From contig JAISNF010000422.1 of the NCBI GenBank assembly GCA_031276415.1, positions 1 to 5,382 of the forward strand: a stretch of 5,382 bases of DNA. The letters are read 5' to 3'. Below the pieces are notes generated by a model. It saw nothing but the letters and a program-made list of their open reading frames with translations, was not told the DNA's origin and made no database searches. This DNA is from Planctomycetaceae bacterium. Its GTDB lineage: Bacteria; Planctomycetota; Planctomycetia; Pirellulales; Thermoguttaceae. This document shows positions 1 through 5,308 of this stretch, piece by piece. A program made the position numbers and the translations under genes. The stretch's first letter is position 1. Every line of letters begins with the position of its first letter.

Positions 1-50
1 ATTTGATATTATTATCATTGACTTTTTGATCTAAAATAATTTAAAAAAAT

Positions 51-84
51 TCTTCTCTGTAAACTCAGTGTTCTCTGTGGTTAA
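51..84 (-). repeat. CACAGAG-type intergenic element, left copy (reverse orientation)
   Basis: Read on the minus strand, positions 84 to 68 spell TTAACCACAGAGAACAC, which is identical over 17 bases to positions 1430-1446 on the plus strand. Past a mismatch the copies share GAG. The outer part (60-51 on the minus strand, ACAGAGAAGA) matches the right copy again at 9 of 10 bases, with about nine extra bases (TGAGTTTAC) in the left copy. It lies in the non-coding leader of the sialidase-like gene. Similar TTAACCACAGAG sequences are, from memory, scattered between genes in several bacterial phyla; their function is not known to me. Confidence 0.7.
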
Positions 85-117
85 ATAATTCGGGTTAAAT
101 AAACTGTGCTTAAATAA
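79..117 (+). repeat. Three spaced TTAAATAA direct repeats upstream of the sialidase-like gene
   Basis: GGTTAAATAA occurs at 79-88 and again at 93-102, and GCTTAAATAA at 108-117, so the units start 14 and 15 bases apart. The first unit overlaps the end of the CACAGAG-type element. The cluster ends 65 bases before the start codon, where a regulator could bind. In such AT-rich DNA chance repetition is possible, so an operator role is only a suggestion. Confidence 0.4.
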
Positions 118-166
118 AAAGGTGATAGACAGTTATTTTGTTTTTTACATTTATTAAAACTCTTAT

Positions 167-181
167 TAGGAGAAAACAAGT
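167..181 (+). promoter_or_regulatory. Ribosome binding site of the sialidase-like gene
   Basis: TAGGAG at 167-172 is followed by nine bases before the ATG at 182. This supports that ATG over the next in-frame Met (residue 11), which would cut into the signal peptide. The second gene has the same nine-base spacing. Confidence 0.75.
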
Positions 182-1381
182 ATGTTTACAAAGAAATTTT
201 GTACGTTTTTGATGATTTATTGTTTTGTGGTTGGGTTCTTTGTTGAATCTGTTTTTGCGCAGCGGAAAGTTCGGGTTGATCCGCCGCCTGCAACACTTAA
301 CGATATTTCCCGCATCAAAGAAAAACCAGTGTTTGAAATCATTGATCTTTTCGACCAAAAAGATGTACGGATTCCGAATATTGTTGTTACGCCGAAAGGA
401 ACCGTGATTGCCAGTGCCGACAGCGGTCATCTTGTCCGAACAAGTAATGATCAGGGAAAAACATGGAGCGAATTACTGCAACTTAAATTTCATGGCGGTG
501 GTAATTTTATCGTTGACGAAACAAACGGTAATATTTTAATCGTTTGCGGAACCGGTATCTTGTTGCGAAGTCAGGATGAAGGAAAAACATGGACGGAAGA
601 AAAAATCACGATTCGCCCCAATCTTGTAGGTCTTGGCTCACCTGATTCGCCGGCTCCAATTATATTGAATGCTTCTGAATCTGGTGTTACATTAAAATAT
701 GGACAGAAAAAAGGCAGACTCCTTATGCCGGGACGAATTATGGCTCCACTCGGTAAAAATGATCAGGAACATTGGATGTTTCATTATAATACGTCCATGT
801 TCAGCGATGATCACGGTAAAACATGGCAAGTTTCTCATCCGGTTCAAAGCGGAACAGGTGAAGGGACGTTGGCGGAATTTTCGGACGGTATTGTGTATTA
901 CAATTCCCGTTCACACTTGTCCACGGATCATCGAAGGCAATTGGCTTACAGTCATGACGGCGGTGATCGATATGTCGATTGGGAAGTTTGCGAAGATTTA
1001 CGGGAAGTTGGTGAACCGTTCTATTTCAAATACGGAACAAAACCAAGTTATGGTTGTTGTGCAGGGCTTGTCCGGCTTCCTTTGGAATTAACGAACAATA
1101 AAGATGTTCTGCTTTTTTCCGCACCGGATGATCCGGGCGGTAACCGAATTCACATGACGGTTTGGTGTAGTTTGGATCGTTCGCGTTCGTGGAAAATTAA
1201 ACGAATGATTTATGAACAAGGTTGTGCCTATTCGTCTATTACTGCCGGAACGGACGGTATGGTTTATTTATTGTTCGAAAAAGGCGATAACAAAAGTCCT
1301 TACGGCAAAGTTTCCGTTGCACGTTTTAACCTTGCCTGGCTCTTCGAACCGGTTCAATCGGTTTTGAAAGATACAAACTGA
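182..1381 (+). CDS. Secreted sialidase-superfamily (BNR/Asp-box) protein
   Basis: This is a predicted exported six-bladed propeller of the sialidase superfamily (BNR_2 type), 399 residues and close to a bare catalytic domain. Residues 1-26 form a Sec signal peptide (Lys-rich start, hydrophobic core, cut after VFA before Gln27). An RIP motif is at 63-65. Asp boxes of form SxDxGxTW are at 88-95, 130-137 and 208-215; degenerate ones are at 257-267 and 330-337. By family comparison Arg63, Arg243 (NSR) and Arg322 could be the carboxylate-binding Arg triad, Tyr350 (AYSS) the nucleophile and Glu227 its partner. The segment between the RIP strand and the first Asp box is short, and the usual DID/DLD acid-base Asp is not seen; Gly82 is roughly at its place and Asp80 is the nearest acid. 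It may therefore act on a sugar other than sialic acid, or only bind glycan. No lipobox and no extra carbohydrate-binding domain are visible. Superfamily assignment is firm; substrate is unknown. Confidence 0.88.
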   Translation: MFTKKFCTFLMIYCFVVGFFVESVFAQRKVRVDPPPATLNDISRIKEKPVFEIIDLFDQKDVRIPNIVVTPKGTVIASADSGHLVRTSNDQGKTWSELLQLKFHGGGNFIVDETNGNILIVCGTGILLRSQDEGKTWTEEKITIRPNLVGLGSPDSPAPIILNASESGVTLKYGQKKGRLLMPGRIMAPLGKNDQEHWMFHYNTSMFSDDHGKTWQVSHPVQSGTGEGTLAEFSDGIVYYNSRSHLSTDHRRQLAYSHDGGDRYVDWEVCEDLREVGEPFYFKYGTKPSYGCCAGLVRLPLELTNNKDVLLFSAPDDPGGNRIHMTVWCSLDRSRSWKIKRMIYEQGCAYSSITAGTDGMVYLLFEKGDNKSPYGKVSVARFNLAWLFEPVQSVLKDTN

Positions 1382-1406
1382 ATCGTAACCGTTTATGTAA
1401 ATTACC

Positions 1407-1428
1407 AAAAGGAAACTTTTTTTTTTTT
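1407..1428 (+). terminator. Weak terminator-like hairpin with 12-T run
   Basis: AAAAG (1407-1411), loop GAAA (1412-1415) and CTTTT (1416-1420) make a five-pair stem with a GNRA-like loop, starting 26 bases after the stop codon. A run of 12 T (1417-1428) overlaps the stem's 3' arm. The T run fits intrinsic termination, but the stem is short and nearly all A-T, so efficiency is doubtful. Confidence 0.3.
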
Positions 1429-1429
1429 A

Positions 1430-1454
1430 TTAACCACAGAGAACACAGAGAAGG
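1430..1454 (+). repeat. CACAGAG-type intergenic element, right copy
   Basis: TTAACCACAGAGAACAC at 1430-1446 is an exact 17-base match, in opposite orientation, to the element upstream of the sialidase-like gene; the tail ACAGAGAAG also recurs there. The two copies bracket the gene as a long-range inverted pair. It starts right after the T run of the putative terminator. Confidence 0.7.
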
Positions 1455-1477
1455 AAAGTTGAAAGTGGACAGAGGAG

Positions 1478-1539
1478 AGTTTCGCAATGCGGAATCACAA
1501 ATGTTTTGGCAATAATTCCGCAATTCCGCTTGCGAAACT
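1478..1539. repeat. Long imperfect inverted repeat (stem-loop)
   Basis: AGTTTCGCAATGCGGAAT (1478-1495) pairs with ATTCCGCTTGCGAAACT (1523-1539): 17 base pairs with a single bulged T at 1488 and a 27-base loop. A second ATTCCGC at 1515-1521 could pair instead with GCGGAAT at 1489-1495, giving an alternative fold. No T run follows on the plus strand, so it does not look like an ordinary terminator. It may be a small palindromic repeat or a folded RNA in the spacer. The fold is seen directly; a role is not established. Confidence 0.6.
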
Positions 1540-1576
1540 ATTCACTATTCACTACTAACTATTAACTATTAACTAA
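1538..1576 (+). repeat. Heptamer tandem repeat (CTATTMA type)
   Basis: Five heptamers follow without gaps: CTATTCA (1538-1544), CTATTCA (1545-1551), CTACTAA (1552-1558), CTATTAA (1559-1565), CTATTAA (1566-1572), then a partial CTAA. The first unit overlaps the 3' arm of the preceding stem-loop by two bases. This resembles the short heptanucleotide tandem repeats described between genes in cyanobacteria and other bacteria. Slippage during replication is the likely source of variation. Confidence 0.75.
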
Positions 1577-1600
1577 TATTGTTTTTTGTGTCAATTCGAT

Positions 1601-1630
1601 TAGAATGTTTTAGAATGTTTTGGATTGTTT
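1601..1630 (+). repeat. Decamer tandem repeat
   Basis: TAGAATGTTT occurs at 1601-1610 and 1611-1620, and a third unit, TGGATTGTTT (1621-1630), differs at two positions. T-rich sequence (GGTTTTTTTT) follows. It is separate from the heptamer run and has a different period. Confidence 0.55.
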
Positions 1631-1655
1631 GGTTTTTTTTGTTAAGGTTCACGTG

Positions 1656-1683
1656 TTGTCGTAAATGCGGGAACTATTAAGAT
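1656..1683 (+). promoter_or_regulatory. Weak promoter candidate for the flavoprotein gene
   Basis: TTGTCG (1656-1661) and TAAGAT (1678-1683), 16 bases apart, each match the sigma-70 consensus at four of six positions. They would start a transcript near 1690 with a leader of about 27 bases. The palindrome CACGTG lies just upstream at 1650-1655. In AT-rich DNA matches of this quality arise often by chance. Confidence 0.2.
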
Positions 1684-1701
1684 TTAATTTTATTATGAAA
1701 T

Positions 1702-1716
1702 AAGGAGTTTTCTACT
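1702..1716 (+). promoter_or_regulatory. Ribosome binding site of the flavoprotein gene
   Basis: AAGGAG at 1702-1707 lies nine bases before the ATG at 1717, a strong Shine-Dalgarno match that fixes the start codon and keeps the full signal peptide. Confidence 0.85.
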
Positions 1717-4700
1717 ATGAAACGATTATTACTCATGTTGTTGTTTTGTTTTCAAGTTGTTTTGGTTTCTGCTCAAGATAAATATGTTACCATCTCGGAA
1801 CGTCAAATTCCGATTGCTTATGAGGTTGACGTGTTGGTGATTGGCGGTTCGACCGGCAATGTTGCAGCGGCTATCGAATCACAGAAAGCCGGAGCAAAAA
1901 CAATGCTCATCACTCAATATCCCTATCTCGGCGAAGATATGACCGCAACTCTTAACCTTTGGCTCGAACCTAATGAAAAACTTGATGATCCTCTCGCCGC
2001 CGCCATCTTCAATGACCCAAATCGCGGACAACCAATTCCGCCCGCATTGCTCATCCTGCAAGCCAATAACCGGATTCCCTTCACCTACAAAATCGAACAA
2101 CCCGCCGATAAAACCCACCCCGAAACAAATCAAAAAAACCGGCTCGCTGATGGTCTTGCGGCTGATCCCGTTACTCAAAGTCTGCAAATTAACAGTAACG
2201 CCACGATTGTTCTCGATCTCAAAAAATCACAAAATGTCGGTATTGTGTCGCTGTTTGGTTTTCACCGGCGAGATGAATTTGTAATGGATCATGTTCGTGT
2301 TTCAGCAAGCGATGATGAAAAAACTTGGAACGAATTACCCAATGCCGTTTTGAAAACCGCCCATCTACGCGGTTACGATTCAGTGGACGAATTTCGCCTC
2401 GAACTCGATAAACCCATCACCGCCCGCTATTTGAAACTCGAAATCAAAAAGTCTGAAAAAGCAAAACGTCTTTTGCTCGGTGAAATTGTTGTTTTGCCGG
2501 ACAAGTCGGCAATTCCGGTTCCGAAAGCATGGAACGCCGACGGAAAATCGCCTTACACGCATCCCGCTCCACGACCAATGCACGTCAAAATGACACTCGA
2601 TAAAGCATTGCTCGACGCCGGTGTCCAATTTTTGTATAGCACTTATACAATCGGCGAACTTCGTGATGAACAAAAAAATCACGCATACGGAGCCATTATC
2701 AATAACCGTGCCGGAAAACAAGCAATTCTTGCTAAAAAAATACTTTCTACGCCCAATTTCTTTGAACCGAACTTTGAACCAAACTCCTTCGTTTCCGGTT
2801 TGATTCAATTATCTAAAGGAACATTCAGTGGAGATATGACCGCACAATATGTTGTGATCGGCGGCGAACCGAAACAACCGGAACAAATTGATCTGACAAA
2901 ATTCCCGTTGCTAAAGAACTTTTCGTATGAGATTATGGGCGAACCGTTTTATGGGCAACCGGCAAAAGGAACGAATATCAGTGTTTATCCGATTATTCGT
3001 TATACTTTCGATATTTCCAATGAAACCGGAAAGCGTTATTTCAATAGCGACCCTTATTTCAATGGCGATTTGAAATTGCAAAACGAACTCGAAACTCAAA
3101 TCCGTCTCGCAACCTTTGACCCCAATCAACAATTCACAGCAGATCGGATTCTCGTTTCAATGCCGGAATTTAAAGAATATGGAACAATCGAATTTATTGA
3201 GAAATCAAAAGCAGCCGGTCAACAAGCAGCGGAAGATGCTAAAAAAATTGATAAGATTTCGCCGGAACTTTTAACCGCTTCACTCATATCAACCGGAAAT
3301 AATTTACCGCAAGAAGTTTCCGGTGAGATTAAAGAATCGCTCTCGAATGTCAAAGCGTACAAAGAACCGCTTGGTTTTGTGAAACAGCAAGAGCAGAAAA
3401 TTCCGGTGATCGGCGAATACGATGTTGTGGTGGTTGGCGGCGGAACAACCGGCGCACCGGCTGGAATTTCCGCAGCACGGCAAGGAGCCAAAACATTGGT
3501 TCTCGAATATTTACACGATCTCGGCGGTGTCGGAACCGCCGGAGCAATTTCAATTTATTATTGGGGCAACCGCGTTGGTTTCTGCAAAGAAGTTGAAGAC
3601 GGCAAAGCCTCGTGGAATATTGAGCAGCGTATCTTTTGGTGGCGTTCCAAACTTGCCGAAGCCGGTGCTGATATTTGGTACGGCGTTCTCGGAAGCGGGG
3701 CGGTTGTTGAAACAGTCAACGGAACGCCAACTGTTAAAGGTGTTCTCATCACAACGCAGTTTGGACCGAGAATTGTTTTGGCAAAAGTCGTGATTGACGC
3801 AACCGGTCACGGCGGAATTGCCGAAAACGCCGGTGCTCCGATGAAATATGTTGACGACAAAGAAATCGCCACACAAGGTCACGGTTTGCCGCCGCGAAAT
3901 CTCGGAGCATCGTACACCAACACGGATTATATGTACGTTGACGAAAGCGATATGGAAGATGTTACACACGTTTTCATTTACGGCAAAGAGAAATTCCCCA
4001 AAGCGTTTGACTTCGGCAAAATTCTTGACACGCGTGAACGTCCGCAAATTATCGGCGATTTTACATTTACGGTTCTTGATCAGGTCAATAAACGAACTTA
4101 TCCCGACACAATTGTTCGCTCAAAAAGCAATTTTGATACGCACGGCTACACATTAACGCCGTATCTGGAAATCGAACATCTTCATCACGACGGACATTTT
4201 TGTGATATTCCGATGCGGAGTTGTTTGCCGCAAGGATTGGAAGGAATTTTTGTCGGCGGTCTTGCAACAAGTTGCCATCGTGATGCGATTCCGATTATCC
4301 GAATGCAACCGGATTTGCAAAATCAAGGTTACGCTCTTGGTTGTCTTGCGGCAAAAGCGGTAAAAGATAGTGTTCCGCTTCGGAAACTTGACATCAAACC
4401 AGTCCAGAAACATCTTGTCGAAATCGGTAATTTACCGGAATCCGTGTTGACGGATCAGGATAATTATGAAGATTCGATTTCGGCATTGCCGGAAGATATT
4501 AAGACATTGCCGGATGGTTTTAAAGGTTCCGCCAATTTACTCTGGCATCCGAAAGAATCTATCCCGCTGTTGCAAAAAGCCTACCACGAATCCACGTCAC
4601 CGGAAACTAAATTAGCGTATGCAATGGTTCTTGCCGGAATGTACGATCCGACCGGAACGGATGCGTTGCTGAGTACGGTGAAATCCACTGAACATTGGGA

Positions 4701-5190
4701 TAAAGGTTGGAATTTTCGCGGAATGGGACAATTCGGCTGGGCGTCTAGTCCGCTTGACCGATATATTATGATGCTCGGACGAACAAAAGATTCACGCGGT
4801 GCTGTTGTTATTGCGGAGTTGCTCAAAAAACTCAAGGCGGAAGATGATTTTTCACATCATCGGGCTTGTTATTTGGCGTTGGAATGGATTGGCGATAAAT
4901 CGGTTGCGCCGGTGATTGCGGAACATCTGAAAAAACCCGGAATGACCGGTTATGTTCACCGCGATCTTGATGCCGCAAGAAAATGGGATCAGGCGGATCC
5001 TCGTGGCGGTGTTGCGGAAAAAAGCCGGCGGGATTCGTTAATTGAAATTGGTTTTGCACGTGCGTTGTATCGTCTTGGCGATGTTGACGGTCTTGGTCGA
5101 AAGATTTTAGAAGATTATTCAAAAGACTTACGCGGCTACTTTAGCCGCCACGCCAATGAAATACTGAAAAACACGCCACAGAATCAATAA
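1717..5190 (+). CDS. Secreted two-module FAD-dependent oxidoreductase with discoidin-like insert and HEAT-like tail
   Basis: This 1157-residue protein is a predicted exported flavoprotein of the FAD_oxidored type (a family sometimes labelled xanthan lyase without good cause); reaction and substrate are unknown. Residues 1-19 are a Sec signal peptide (cut after VSA before Gln20) with no twin-arginine motif. A first Rossmann start (38-66) has GGSTGN at 43-48. A discoidin (F5/8 type C)-like domain follows at about 122-260, from NRLADG (141-146) through TIVLDL and RYLKLEI to LLGEIVVL. The first FAD module then resumes (about 285-345) and ends AKKILSTP, where the second module has AKVVIDATG. The second module has an intact GGGTTG (574-579), ribose-binding Glu597, DATG (694-697) and the C-terminal FAD element GIFVGG through GYALGCLAA (843-879). 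Residues about 940-1150 are helical HEAT-like repeats. The second module is probably the working one. It follows the sialidase-like gene after 335 bases, so a shared glycan substrate is possible but unproven. Confidence 0.88.
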   Translation: MKRLLLMLLFCFQVVLVSAQDKYVTISERQIPIAYEVDVLVIGGSTGNVAAAIESQKAGAKTMLITQYPYLGEDMTATLNLWLEPNEKLDDPLAAAIFNDPNRGQPIPPALLILQANNRIPFTYKIEQPADKTHPETNQKNRLADGLAADPVTQSLQINSNATIVLDLKKSQNVGIVSLFGFHRRDEFVMDHVRVSASDDEKTWNELPNAVLKTAHLRGYDSVDEFRLELDKPITARYLKLEIKKSEKAKRLLLGEIVVLPDKSAIPVPKAWNADGKSPYTHPAPRPMHVKMTLDKALLDAGVQFLYSTYTIGELRDEQKNHAYGAIINNRAGKQAILAKKILSTPNFFEPNFEPNSFVSGLIQLSKGTFSGDMTAQYVVIGGEPKQPEQIDLTKFPLLKNFSYEIMGEPFYGQPAKGTNISVYPIIRYTFDISNETGKRYFNSDPYFNGDLKLQNELETQIRLATFDPNQQFTADRILVSMPEFKEYGTIEFIEKSKAAGQQAAEDAKKIDKISPELLTASLISTGNNLPQEVSGEIKESLSNVKAYKEPLGFVKQQEQKIPVIGEYDVVVVGGGTTGAPAGISAARQGAKTLVLEYLHDLGGVGTAGAISIYYWGNRVGFCKEVEDGKASWNIEQRIFWWRSKLAEAGADIWYGVLGSGAVVETVNGTPTVKGVLITTQFGPRIVLAKVVIDATGHGGIAENAGAPMKYVDDKEIATQGHGLPPRNLGASYTNTDYMYVDESDMEDVTHVFIYGKEKFPKAFDFGKILDTRERPQIIGDFTFTVLDQVNKRTYPDTIVRSKSNFDTHGYTLTPYLEIEHLHHDGHFCDIPMRSCLPQGLEGIFVGGLATSCHRDAIPIIRMQPDLQNQGYALGCLAAKAVKDSVPLRKLDIKPVQKHLVEIGNLPESVLTDQDNYEDSISALPEDIKTLPDGFKGSANLLWHPKESIPLLQKAYHESTSPETKLAYAMVLAGMYDPTGTDALLSTVKSTEHWDKGWNFRGMGQFGWASSPLDRYIMMLGRTKDSRGAVVIAELLKKLKAEDDFSHHRACYLALEWIGDKSVAPVIAEHLKKPGMTGYVHRDLDAARKWDQADPRGGVAEKSRRDSLIEIGFARALYRLGDVDGLGRKILEDYSKDLRGYFSRHANEILKNTPQNQ

Positions 5191-5202
5191 TCAATAATCA
5201 AT
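5182..5202 (+). repeat. AATCAAT heptamer triplet spanning the stop codon
   Basis: AATCAAT is repeated exactly three times (5182-5188, 5189-5195, 5196-5202), followed by a partial AAT. The repeat encodes the last two residues (Asn-Gln) of the flavoprotein, and its stop TAA (5188-5190) forms at the junction of units 1 and 2. Because the period is seven, the run places a TAA in each forward frame (5188, 5195 and 5202). Confidence 0.7.
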
Positions 5203-5308
5203 AATGAAAATCAGTCATTGCTCGTAAATGATTCGGCAGAATTTTAATGTTGGAACTCAAAAAGTGTCTGTCTATTTTGTAATCGTTCAAGTAATGTAAA
5301 ATGATGTG
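5203..5308. other. Spacer with no recognised feature
   Basis: AT-rich sequence with no supported gene. Only a short inverted repeat, TCATT (5215-5219) with AATGA (5227-5231), is visible; it has no following T run and is too weak to call a terminator. Confidence 0.55.

Larger units (their letters stand above)
1382..1716. other. Repeat-filled intergenic region between the two genes
   Basis: No convincing gene lies in this 335-base gap. It holds, in order, a weak hairpin with a T run (1407-1428), a CACAGAG-type element (1430-1454), a long imperfect stem-loop (1478-1539), a heptamer run (1538-1576), a decamer run (1601-1630), a T-rich stretch, a weak promoter-like pair (1656-1683) and a ribosome binding site (1702-1707). 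Reading frames crossing it have no ribosome binding site and no recognisable product. Its length and make-up argue against tight co-transcription of the two genes. Confidence 0.8.

Noticed and set aside
18..46. Sigma-70 promoter with TTGACT at 18-23
   Set aside because: No acceptable -10 hexamer lies 16-18 bases downstream (only TTTAAA-like sequence), and the AT-rich background makes chance matches likely.
110..430. 106-residue minus-strand frame across the start of the first gene
   Set aside because: It covers the leader and signal peptide region of a supported gene, and its product looks like random translation.
699..1091. 130-residue plus-strand frame inside the sialidase-like gene
   Set aside because: It overlaps conserved propeller motifs in another frame and has no family resemblance of its own.
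1326..1523. 65-residue minus-strand frame across the end of the first gene and the spacer
   Set aside because: It runs through the T-run, the CACAGAG element and part of the stem-loop; no domain or initiation signal is visible.
1538..1630. CRISPR array
   Set aside because: The units are 7 and 10 bases long and directly adjacent, with no spacers between them.
3550..4047. 165-residue minus-strand reading frame within the flavoprotein gene
   Set aside because: It lies wholly opposite a well-supported coding region, is low-complexity in character and matches no family known to me.
1717..5190. Two separate genes fused by an assembly or sequencing error
   Set aside because: The frame is continuous, the linker at about residues 513-566 is protein-like with no internal ribosome binding site or signal peptide, and the first module lacks a complete FAD C-terminal element of its own, so a single designed polypeptide is more likely.
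5215..5231. Terminator hairpin after the flavoprotein gene
   Set aside because: The stem has only five perfect pairs and no T run follows.
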